This document shows, piece by piece, positions 1 to 6,059 of a DNA stretch of 64,000 bases. Source of the DNA: Pseudomonas baetica (GTDB lineage: Bacteria; Pseudomonadota; Gammaproteobacteria; Pseudomonadales; Pseudomonadaceae); contig NZ_JAIHLQ010000023.1 of NCBI RefSeq assembly GCF_019733355.1, positions 1 through 64,000 of the forward strand. Reading direction: 5' to 3'. Every line of letters starts with the position of its first letter. Within the stretch, counting starts at the first letter, position 1. A program made the translations under genes and the position numbers. Below the pieces are notes generated by a model. The model was not told where the DNA came from. It did not search any database and was given only the letters and a program-made list of their open reading frames with translations.

Positions 1-2
1 CC

Positions 3-173
3 TATAGGACAGGTGCGTCCGCAGTATGGAAATTAAGGATTAATAAGTGCTTAAAACAGGCTTATTCATCGAAAAAAGTCGATATTTCTAGAGTTTCAGC
101 GAAGTGCTCTCTTTTTTACAGCCTGACGCCCGATTTGCTGGAAAAAGAAGGTCTTACTTCAGACCTTCCCTAG
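3..173 (+). other. Possible 3' end of a gene entering from the left edge
   Basis: One forward frame is open from the left edge to a TAG at 171-173 and would encode about 56 residues ending in LLEKEGLTSDLP. The product is lysine-rich and I recognise no family. The stop lies about 90 bases before a hairpin terminator, similar to the spacing after the thioredoxin gene further right, so it could be the tail of another cassette gene. An open frame this short in AT-richer DNA can arise by chance, and another forward frame is also open at 92-247. Confidence 0.2.
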
Positions 174-260
174 GCATCGCGCAGGTCGTCATGCTTGGCG
201 AACTGGCGGTGAATCAGGCACTGGATCATGTTGAGTTGAAGGAGTAGTTCTGTTCAGCAA

Positions 261-290
261 AAAAGCAACCCGCCTCACGGCGGGTTTTTC
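261..290 (+). terminator. Rho-independent terminator
   Basis: An 8-bp stem (AACCCGCC at 267-274 with GGCGGGTT at 279-286) closes a TCAC loop and is followed by a T run. A-rich sequence on the left means it could work on either strand. It is the first of three hairpins that each sit just outside a copy of the fba 3' end. Confidence 0.75.
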
Positions 291-310
291 ATAACGTGGG
301 TCAAAGCCGA

Positions 311-378
311 GCGCTTGTTCAACAAACCTTTTAGCTAATGCTGGAACGCTGGCTCCACCTCGATTGTTTGATCATCGA
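311..378 (-). pseudogene. Decayed remnant of the fba 3' end (oldest copy)
   Basis: The reverse strand aligns with the last codons of fba (1723 onward). TTCAAC is shared, followed by 17 of 24 matching bases, then a weaker middle, then TTGAT and TCGA blocks, with small gaps. In frame it reads Q-H-stop-L-K-G-L-L-N where fba has Q-R-Y-L-K-G-E-L-N, so the homology is visible at protein level although a stop now interrupts it. It lies just beyond a hairpin terminator, as the other two copies do. I estimate about 60-65% identity by eye. Confidence 0.6.
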
Positions 379-410
379 GTTTTTTCAGTTCACATCCGGG
401 TCTAGGTCAC

Positions 411-466
411 ATAGCGAATTCATATAAAAAACTGTCAGTTATTACAGGTGACGCACCGCATATACC
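411..466 (+). promoter_or_regulatory. Leader/promoter repeat A upstream of the thioredoxin gene
   Basis: Positions 411-454 match 1214-1257 at 39 of 44 bases. The element contains CTGTCAGTTATTACAG (432-447), a CTG-N10-CAG palindrome with LexA-box spacing, and a candidate -10 TATACC at 461-466. The palindrome would overlap the -35 region, as a repressor operator would. The start codon is about 97 bases beyond the -10. Promoter function and LexA control are inferences; the duplication is directly visible. Confidence 0.55.
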
Positions 467-562
467 GTTCTAGATTCAACGAAGCAAAGCAACCTGCACA
501 GGACAACGCGAGCCAGGCAATAACGTCTGGCCCGCCAGTGCTATTAATTCAAGGAAATCCCA

Positions 563-892
563 ATGAGCAGCGAACTTATTAAACACATCAGCGACGAAAG
601 CTTTGAATGGGATGTTTTACGATCCGAGTTACCCGTATTGGTCGATTTCTGGGCGCCATGGTGCGGCCCTTGCAAAATGATGGATCCGATACTGGACGAG
701 ATCGCCGAGGCTTACAAAGGCAAGCTGACCGTTGCCAAACTGAACGTCGACGAGAACCCTGAAATCCCCGCCAGTCAAGGCGTGCGTAACATCCCAACCA
801 TGACGCTTTTCAAAAACGGAGCCGTCGCGGCGACGAAATCTGGCACCTTTCGCAAGGCTGAACTGGAGACGTTCCTCAACAACGCTCTCTAA
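563..892 (+). CDS. Thioredoxin (accessory paralogue)
   Basis: A 109-residue thioredoxin fold protein that would reduce cytoplasmic protein disulfides using electrons from thioredoxin reductase. The WCGPC active site is at residues 33-37 and the cis-proline of the NIPT motif is near residue 78, followed by the usual LFKNG strand. Length matches E. coli Trx1 and there is no signal peptide. AAGGAAA lies nine bases before the ATG. It is probably not the housekeeping trxA, which in Pseudomonas usually sits beside rho. It stands alone in AT-rich DNA between leader repeat A and a hairpin terminator, beside an fba remnant, so it looks like cargo of an inserted cassette. Confidence 0.9.
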   Translation: MSSELIKHISDESFEWDVLRSELPVLVDFWAPWCGPCKMMDPILDEIAEAYKGKLTVAKLNVDENPEIPASQGVRNIPTMTLFKNGAVAATKSGTFRKAELETFLNNAL

Positions 893-989
893 AGATTTAC
901 CTCCGCTCGCTGTACTTCTAGTTTTTAAAAGTCCACGAGGAGTAACCCATCAAATTCCAATTTCGCCACGACCTCTGTAAACGCCGCCA

Positions 990-1018
990 CAAGAAACCCG
1001 CCATCGGCGGGTTTCTTG
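990..1018 (+). terminator. Rho-independent terminator after the thioredoxin gene
   Basis: A perfect 13-bp stem (990-1002 with 1006-1018, core ACCCGCC/GGCGGGT) closes a 3-base loop. The left arm carries AAGAAA and the right arm TTTCTT, so it may be bidirectional. It lies 97 bases beyond the thioredoxin stop and 16 bases before the remnant fba stop codon. Confidence 0.8.
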
Positions 1019-1034
1019 AATCAGCAACTAACGT

Positions 1035-1098
1035 TTAGTTCACCTTGGCGTTCAACTCACCCTTCAGATAACACTGACACATCGCTTTCATCGAGATC
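1035..1098 (-). pseudogene. Truncated duplicate of the fba 3' end
   Basis: Reading leftwards, this stretch matches the 3' end of fba: 57 of 65 bases at 1034-1098 equal 1723-1787, including an unbroken 31-base block (1042-1072). It still reads in frame as the last ~20 residues (YLKGELNAKV, then a TAA stop), with Y-to-C and R-to-C changes. Homology ends abruptly after 1098. With the functional fba end it forms a direct repeat around the cassette carrying the Ig-like gene, as expected if an insertion duplicated the target gene's end. Confidence 0.85.
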
Positions 1099-1140
1099 TT
1101 AATTAAAAAATCCGTCCACTTTTGACCTTAAAAAAACGAT

Positions 1141-1167
1141 GGGGATTGATTTAATAAATCTGTCCCC
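1141..1167. repeat. REP-like palindrome (GGGGA...TCCCC)
   Basis: A 13-bp imperfect inverted repeat, GGGGATTGATTTA facing TAAATCTGTCCCC, has a single central A and 11 of 13 paired positions. The AAATCTGTCCCC arm resembles short palindromes scattered in many proteobacterial genomes near IS200-like REP-associated transposases. No such transposase is in this window. It sits between the fba remnant and leader B. Confidence 0.5.
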
Positions 1168-1213
1168 GCTCAGGACTCACCAAAACTTTCTTATAGCCAA
1201 ACAACCTAAAAAT

Positions 1214-1270
1214 ATAGCCAATTCATATTAAACACTGTCACTTATTACAGGTTACGCGCGATCATATAAT
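1214..1270 (+). promoter_or_regulatory. Leader/promoter repeat B upstream of the Ig-like gene
   Basis: This is the second copy of the 44-bp leader, differing from 411-454 at five positions. It keeps the palindrome CTGTCACTTATTACAG (1235-1250) and is followed by a consensus -10, TATAAT, at 1265-1270. A weak -35 (TTATTA, 1242-1247) would sit 17 bases upstream and overlap the palindrome, so a bound repressor would block the promoter. The start codon is 85 bases beyond the -10. Confidence 0.6.
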
Positions 1271-1355
1271 ACTTAACATCAAAAACAAGCGATACACGCA
1301 TTTACCCGCATCGCTTACAGTCAAAAACAAACTAATCTACATGGAAGAAACTAAC

Positions 1356-1637
1356 ATGGCACAGAAAGCAAATATCGCCCCCCTTCAATATGCGCCCCCC
1401 CTTGGTCCACATCCCGTACTTTACGGAACAGGCGAGCCTAATTATTTTGTTGACGTTGCTGTTTCCAACACCGGTCAGGTGCTCGGAAAAGGTCGTGTCG
1501 AATCGGGTGGACAATGGAGAGTCGAGTTAACAATCAAAACAGGTGAATGGATTCAGGTTCAAGCTCGATGCTACGCCACTCCAAATGCTCCGGTCTCGAA
1601 TGTAGAGTGGAGCGATCCGGTGAATATCTACGGTTAG
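1356..1637 (+). CDS. Small stand-alone Ig-like domain protein
   Basis: This encodes 93 residues from the ATG at 1356, which has GGAAG eight bases upstream; an in-frame ATG at 1341 lacks a good ribosome site. After a proline-rich start (APPLGPHPVLYG), the rest looks like one bacterial Ig-like beta-sandwich module, with alternating strands such as FVDVAVSNTGQVLGKGRVE, QWRVELTIKTGEW and VEWSDPVNIYG. Such modules usually occur in tandem in adhesins or as lectin-like add-ons. Here one stands alone without signal peptide or membrane anchor. Function is unknown. It is the cargo between leader B and a terminator next to fba. Confidence 0.65.
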   Translation: MAQKANIAPLQYAPPLGPHPVLYGTGEPNYFVDVAVSNTGQVLGKGRVESGGQWRVELTIKTGEWIQVQARCYATPNAPVSNVEWSDPVNIYG

Positions 1638-1684
1638 GAACTAAAGGAGAAATCGAATTTATTTCGAGCTACTTACCATGAAAA

Positions 1685-1706
1685 AAGCCCGCATCACTGC
1701 GGGCTT
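1685..1706. terminator. Bidirectional terminator between the Ig-like gene and fba
   Basis: A perfect 9-bp stem AAGCCCGCA/TGCGGGCTT (1685-1693 with 1698-1706) closes a TCAC loop. A-rich sequence on the left and T-rich on the right suit termination of both the forward gene ending at 1637 and fba, whose stop is at 1724 on the reverse strand. Confidence 0.8.
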
Positions 1707-1723
1707 CTTTCAAACACTTAGAT

Positions 1724-2788
1724 TTAGATAACCTTGGCGTTCAACTCACCCTTCAGATAACGCTGGTACATCGCTTCCAGCGAAATCGGCTTGATTTTCG
1801 AAGCATTGCCCGCAGTACCAAACGCTTCATAACGCGCGATACACACATCACGCATCGCCGTCACGGTGGCGCCGAAGAATTTACGTGGGTCGAATTCGCT
1901 CGGGTTGGTGGCCATCAGGCGACGCATGGCGCCGGTGGAGGCCAGGCGCAGGTCGGTGTCGATGTTGACCTTGCGCACGCCGTGCTTGATGCCTTCAACG
2001 ATTTCTTCAACCGGTACGCCGTAGGTTTCTTTGATGTCGCCGCCGTACTGGTTGATGATCGCCAGCCACTCTTGTGGCACCGAGGACGAACCGTGCATCA
2101 CCAGGTGGGTGTTCGGGATGCGTTTGTGGATTTCCTTGATGCGGTCGATCGCCAGCACGTCACCGGTCGGTGGCTTGGTGAACTTGTACGCGCCGTGGCT
2201 GGTGCCGATGGCGATGGCCAAGGCATCCACCTGAGTGCGCTTGACGAAGTCAGCGGCTTCTTCCGGGTCGGTCAGCATCTGGCTGTGATCCAGAACGCCT
2301 TCGGCGCCGATGCCGTCTTCTTCACCGGCCATGCCGGTTTCCAGCGAACCCAGGCAGCCCAGCTCGCCTTCTACCGAGACGCCACAGGCGTGCGCCAAGG
2401 CCACGGTTTGTTGGGTAACGCGCACGTTGTAGTCGTAGTCGGTCGGGGTCTTGCCGTCTTCGCCCAGCGAGCCGTCCATCATGACCGAGCTGAAGCCCAG
2501 TTGGATGGAGCGCTGGCAGACGTCAGGGCTGGTGCCGTGGTCCTGGTGCATGCACACCGGGATGTGCGGGAATTCTTCGATCGCCGCCAGGATCAGGTGG
2601 CGCAGGAAAGGTGCACCGGCGTATTTACGGGCGCCGGCCGAAGCCTGAACGATCACCGGGGAGTCAGTCTTGTCAGCGGCTTCCATGATGGCGCGCATCT
2701 GCTCAAGGTTGTTGACGTTGAAAGCTGGAACGCCGTAGCCGAACTCGGCTGCGTGGTCCAACATCTGGCGCATGCTGATAAGTGCCAT
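1724..2788 (-). CDS. fba: Fructose-1,6-bisphosphate aldolase, class II
   Basis: A zinc-dependent aldolase that interconverts fructose-1,6-bisphosphate with dihydroxyacetone phosphate and glyceraldehyde-3-phosphate in the cytoplasm. The 354-residue length fits the Calvin-type class II subfamily. HQDHGTS (residues 81-87) supplies the metal-binding histidine and catalytic aspartate, and VMHGSSS carries a later metal ligand and phosphate loop. It is the last gene of the reverse-strand tktA-epd-pgk set, separated from pgk by two small lipoprotein genes. Its 3' end is also the target of the duplications seen at 311-378 and 1035-1098, while the gene itself remains intact. Confidence 0.97.
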   Translation of the reverse strand: MALISMRQMLDHAAEFGYGVPAFNVNNLEQMRAIMEAADKTDSPVIVQASAGARKYAGAPFLRHLILAAIEEFPHIPVCMHQDHGTSPDVCQRSIQLGFSSVMMDGSLGEDGKTPTDYDYNVRVTQQTVALAHACGVSVEGELGCLGSLETGMAGEEDGIGAEGVLDHSQMLTDPEEAADFVKRTQVDALAIAIGTSHGAYKFTKPPTGDVLAIDRIKEIHKRIPNTHLVMHGSSSVPQEWLAIINQYGGDIKETYGVPVEEIVEGIKHGVRKVNIDTDLRLASTGAMRRLMATNPSEFDPRKFFGATVTAMRDVCIARYEAFGTAGNASKIKPISLEAMYQRYLKGELNAKVI

Positions 2789-2930
2789 TGTGTGTGTCTC
2801 TCCCGGTTTGGGTCGTTAATCGTGCCAGCCTGCCGGAGCGGCGGCGGCTATTCAAGTGATTGCAGATCGGGGGTTGAGGCCCGGTCTGGTGATTCGGTGT
2901 TACCAAAATCTTGTGAACAAAATAGAACCT

Positions 2931-2975
2931 CTGTGGGAGCGGCGGTGCGACGATTCGACTTGCTCGCTCCCACAT
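2931..2975. repeat. Degenerate REP palindrome
   Basis: TGTGGGAGCG at 2932-2941 faces its reverse complement CGCTCCCACA at 2965-2974. The interior has diverged from the usual GGCTTGCTCGCGAA core. It lies upstream of fba. Confidence 0.6.
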
Positions 2976-3004
2976 TTGGATCTCTGTACATCAATTCAAT
3001 CGTG

Positions 3005-3337
3005 TTACTGCGCTTTGCAGCCGCGGCCAATCAGGTCATTGGTGGCGACCCAGTACACCAGGCCTTCATCACCCTTGACGTGAAACGCCAGCATGCCGTC
3101 GCTGTACAGCGTGCCCGAGGCGCCCGGCTCTTCTTTCAGGCGATAGACCTGATCACCGCCGCCCAAACGGACGTCGACTTCCTTCTTGTCGGCATCGGCG
3201 TAGCGCCACAGCACTTTGGCCTGGCTGTCGCAGGTCCAGGTCGTCCAGTTATCCGCCGGGGCGGACGACTGAAACAGGTTCAACTGTGCGCAACCGCCCA
3301 ACAATGCCAACGCCGCAATGGCGATCAAGCCTTTCAT
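3005..3337 (-). CDS. MliC-family (C-type lysozyme inhibitor-like) lipoprotein
   Basis: A 110-residue predicted lipoprotein. The first 16 residues form a short signal with lipobox LLGGC, giving a mature start at Cys16. The body has the small beta-barrel pattern of MliC/PliC inhibitors: TWTCDSQAKVLWRYAD near the start, GTLYSDGMLAFHVKGDEGLVYW in the middle, and a C-terminal Cys (GRGCKAQ) that could pair with TWTCD. Known family members sit in the outer membrane or periplasm and block C-type lysozymes. That activity is inferred from fold alone. It lies between pgk and fba on the same strand. Confidence 0.7.
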   Translation of the reverse strand: MKGLIAIAALALLGGCAQLNLFQSSAPADNWTTWTCDSQAKVLWRYADADKKEVDVRLGGGDQVYRLKEEPGASGTLYSDGMLAFHVKGDEGLVYWVATNDLIGRGCKAQ

Positions 3338-3394
3338 CCGTGTTCCTCGACCGGCAGCGCACGCCGCCAGCCCTGAGTTAAAGAGTCAGACCCG

Positions 3395-3616
3395 TCAAGG
3401 ACAACCATGTTCCTTGGCCGGGGTTTGCGTCTCGTATTTCTCCAGACCGTCCGGCCCCGAGCGCTTGTTCAGCACCGGGTTGGTTTCGGCCTGCCAGTCG
3501 GCCTGATAACAGCCCTTGTTCAACTCGCTGGGTGCCGGCGTCGCTTCGGCCTTCGGGTTACTCCCGCAGGCCGCCAGCGTACCGGTCAGCAGCAACAGTG
3601 CTAACGACTTGACCAT
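3395..3616 (-). CDS. Small lipoprotein of unknown function
   Basis: A 73-residue predicted lipoprotein starting at MVKSLALLLLTG, chosen because this ATG begins the signal peptide, whereas the longer open frame upstream runs into pgk. The lipobox LAACGS places the lipidated cysteine near residue 17. The mature part is short and polar with two more cysteines (NKGCYQADWQ and EHGCP), which may form a disulfide. I recognise no family. It sits 34 bases after pgk and about 57 bases before the MliC-like gene, so it is probably transcribed with them. Confidence 0.7.
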   Translation of the reverse strand: MVKSLALLLLTGTLAACGSNPKAEATPAPSELNKGCYQADWQAETNPVLNKRSGPDGLEKYETQTPAKEHGCP

Positions 3617-3650
3617 GTGACCACTCCTTTGCCTGGCCAAACGGGCGGCC

Positions 3651-4814
3651 TCAGGCCTTGGCCCGGGTTTCCAGGACTTCAACGGCCGGCAGCACTTTGC
3701 CCTCGACGAATTCGAGGAATGCGCCACCACCGGTGGAAATGTAGGAGATTTGCTCAGCTACGCCATATTTATCGATGGCGGCCAGGGTGTCGCCACCGCC
3801 CGCAATGGAGAACGCAGCGCTGTCAGCGATGGCCTGGGCCAGCACTTTGGTGCCGTTGCCGAACTGATCAAACTCGAACACGCCGACCGGGCCGTTCCAC
3901 AGAATGGTTTTCGACGATTTCAACAGTTCGGCGAAGTTCGCGGCGGTCTGTGGGCCGATGTCCAGAATCATGTCATCGGCAGCGACGTCAGCGATCAGTT
4001 TGACGGTCGCCTCAGCGCTTTCAGCGAATTCCTTGGCGCACACAACATCGACCGGCAGCGGCACGCTGACCTTGGCGGCGATGGCGCGAGCGGTGTCCAG
4101 CAAGTCCGGCTCGTACAGCGACTTGCCAACCGGGTGACCGGCAGCGGCGAGGAAGGTGTTGGCGATGCCGCCACCGACGATCAGTTGATCGCAGATCTGG
4201 CTCAGGCTGTTCAACACGTCGAGTTTGGTCGACACCTTGGAGCCGGCAACGATGGCCGCCATTGGCTTGGCCGGAGCGCCCAGGGCTTTGCCCAGCGCAT
4301 CCAGTTCAGCGGCCAGCAACGGTCCAGCGGCGGCGACTTTGGCGAACTTGGCCACGCCGTGGGTCGAGCCCTCGGCGCGGTGCGCGGTGCCGAAGGCGTC
4401 CATCACGAACACATCGCACAGGGCAGCGTATTGCTGGGCCAGTTCGTCAGCGTTCTTTTTCTCGCCCTTGTTGAAGCGCACGTTTTCGAACAGCACGATG
4501 TCGCCAGCCTTGACGTCAACGCCGCCCAGGTAATCGGCCACCAGCGGCACTTCACGGCCCAGCGCCTTGCTCAGGTAGTCAGCGACTGGCTTGAGGCTGT
4601 TCTCGGCGGAGAACTCGCCTTCGGTCGGACGGCCAAGGTGCGAGCACACCATGACGGCGGCACCTTTTTCCAGGGCCAGCTTGATGGTCGGCAGCGAAGC
4701 CAGGATACGCGCGTCGCTGGTGACGACACCGTCCTTGACTGGGACGTTGAGGTCTTCGCGGATCAATACGCGCTTACCTTGCAGATCGAGGTCGGACATC
4801 TTCAACACGGTCAT
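3651..4814 (-). CDS. pgk: Phosphoglycerate kinase
   Basis: Transfers phosphate between 1,3-bisphosphoglycerate and ADP in glycolysis and gluconeogenesis. The 387-residue product begins MTVLKMSDLDLQGKRVLIRE, whose RVLIREDLNVP motif binds 3-phosphoglycerate. MDAFGTAHR lies in the N-terminal lobe, and GGGDTLAAIDKYG plus STGGGAFLE form the nucleotide-binding C-terminal lobe. A start nine bases upstream is possible, but the chosen ATG matches the family N-terminus. The gene follows epd by only 12 bases, indicating co-transcription. Confidence 0.97.
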   Translation of the reverse strand: MTVLKMSDLDLQGKRVLIREDLNVPVKDGVVTSDARILASLPTIKLALEKGAAVMVCSHLGRPTEGEFSAENSLKPVADYLSKALGREVPLVADYLGGVDVKAGDIVLFENVRFNKGEKKNADELAQQYAALCDVFVMDAFGTAHRAEGSTHGVAKFAKVAAAGPLLAAELDALGKALGAPAKPMAAIVAGSKVSTKLDVLNSLSQICDQLIVGGGIANTFLAAAGHPVGKSLYEPDLLDTARAIAAKVSVPLPVDVVCAKEFAESAEATVKLIADVAADDMILDIGPQTAANFAELLKSSKTILWNGPVGVFEFDQFGNGTKVLAQAIADSAAFSIAGGGDTLAAIDKYGVAEQISYISTGGGAFLEFVEGKVLPAVEVLETRAKA

Positions 4815-4826
4815 GGGTCGCACTTC

Positions 4827-5879
4827 CTACGTTTTTTTTGAAGTTGCTGTTTGCAGATAGTGTTCTGCAACGTCCAGCATTCGGTTGGCAAAACCCCATT
4901 CGTTATCGAACCAGGCCAGGATGTTCACAAGCTTTGGGCCTGAGACACGGGTCTGGCTGGCATCGACGATGGCCGAATGTGGGTCATGGTTGAAATCACA
5001 GCTTGCATGGGGAAGCTCGGTATAGGCCAACAGGCCTTTGAGCGGGCCGCTGGTGGCGGCTTCGCGCAGGATCCGGTTGACTTCATTGGCATCGGTGGCG
5101 GTGGCCGTCTGCATCGTGATGTCGAGGCAGGAGACGTTGACCGTCGGCACGCGTACGGCTTTGGCCTGAATTCGCCCGGCAAGTTCCGGCAGCAGGCGCT
5201 CGATACCGCGCGCCAGACCGGTGGACACCGGGATCACCGACTGGAACGCCGAACGGGTGCGGCGCAGGTCTTCGTGGTGATAGGCGTCGATCACAGGCTG
5301 ATCGTTCATCGCCGAGTGAATGGTGGTGATCGACACGTAATCCAGGCCAATGGCCTTGTCCAGCAGGCGCAACAGCGGCACGCCGCAGTTGGTGGTGCAG
5401 GAGGCGTTGGACACCAGCAGTTCGTCGCCGGTCAGGCAGTCCTGATTGACGCCGTAGACGATGGTGGCGTCGACATCCGCCTCGCTGGCCATTGGCTGCG
5501 AGAACAACACGCGTGGTGCGCCGGCGTCGAGAAAACGCTGGCCGTCTTCACGGGTGTTGTAGGCGCCGGAGCATTCAAGCACCAGATCGACGCCCAGGGA
5601 CGCCCAATCGATGCCTTCGGGAGTGGCACTGCGCAGGACCTTCACGCAGTCGCCATTAATATGCAGACAGTCGCCGTCTACTCGCACTTCGCCGGGAAAG
5701 CGGCCGTGAGTGGAGTCAAAGCGTGTCAGGTATTCGATGCTGGCCATGTCAGCCAGATCGTTGATTGCGACAATTTCGAACCCGGCTTTTTCGCCTCGCT
5801 CAAACAACGCACGCAAGACGCAACGACCAATCCGGCCGTAGCCGTTGAGTGCAACTTTGTAAGGACGCGGTTGAGGCAT
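4827..5879 (-). CDS. epd: D-erythrose-4-phosphate dehydrogenase
   Basis: A GAPDH-fold NAD-dependent enzyme that oxidises erythrose-4-phosphate to 4-phosphoerythronate, the entry to the pyridoxal-5'-phosphate pathway. The product is 350 residues, with Rossmann motif NGYGRIGR at 12-19 and the catalytic cysteine in ASCTTNC at Cys161. Position between tktA and pgk is the classic epd arrangement and favours Epd over true GAPDH, as does sequence such as FDSTHGRFPGEV. A glycolytic GAPDH activity cannot be excluded from sequence alone. Confidence 0.9.
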   Translation of the reverse strand: MPQPRPYKVALNGYGRIGRCVLRALFERGEKAGFEIVAINDLADMASIEYLTRFDSTHGRFPGEVRVDGDCLHINGDCVKVLRSATPEGIDWASLGVDLVLECSGAYNTREDGQRFLDAGAPRVLFSQPMASEADVDATIVYGVNQDCLTGDELLVSNASCTTNCGVPLLRLLDKAIGLDYVSITTIHSAMNDQPVIDAYHHEDLRRTRSAFQSVIPVSTGLARGIERLLPELAGRIQAKAVRVPTVNVSCLDITMQTATATDANEVNRILREAATSGPLKGLLAYTELPHASCDFNHDPHSAIVDASQTRVSGPKLVNILAWFDNEWGFANRMLDVAEHYLQTATSKKT

Positions 5880-5931
5880 GGGGTTCTCGATTACCGTTTG
5901 AATCCGTTATTGCAGTGGCGTCTGAACCACC

Positions 5932-6033
5932 GCTTTCGCGAGCAAGCCCGCTCCCACATTGGATCAGGGTTGTGAACACTGTTCGTGTCACACAACAAAT
6001 CCCCCTGTGGGAGCGGGCTTGCTCGCGAAGGCG
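5932..6033. repeat. Inverted REP pair between epd and tktA
   Basis: CGCGAGCAAGCCCGCTCCCA lies within 5932-5958, and its inverse GGGAGCGGGCTTGCTCGCGA within 6006-6033. The two arms could form one large hairpin. Located just after the tktA stop, the pair may also protect or end that transcript. Confidence 0.85.
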
Positions 6034-6059
6034 TCAGTCCGGACGACGTGACTTCTGGA

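Noticed and set aside
92..247. Forward open frame ending in VNQALDHVELKE before the first terminator
   Set aside because: It is open for about 51 codons without a recognisable start or family and competes with another open frame at 3-173, so I could not choose between them.
411..454. CRISPR-like or att direct repeat reading of the 44-bp leader
   Set aside because: Only two copies, 800 bases apart, each placed just before a gene and containing promoter features. A shared promoter explains it better than an array or attachment site; the attachment-like repeats are the fba ends.
1982..3376. 464-codon open frame antisense to fba and the MliC-like gene
   Set aside because: It spans two convincing reverse-strand genes and the gap between them, and has no recognisable domain.
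3750..4841. 363-codon open frame antisense to pgk
   Set aside because: Exact shadow of phosphoglycerate kinase; no ribosome site or motif.
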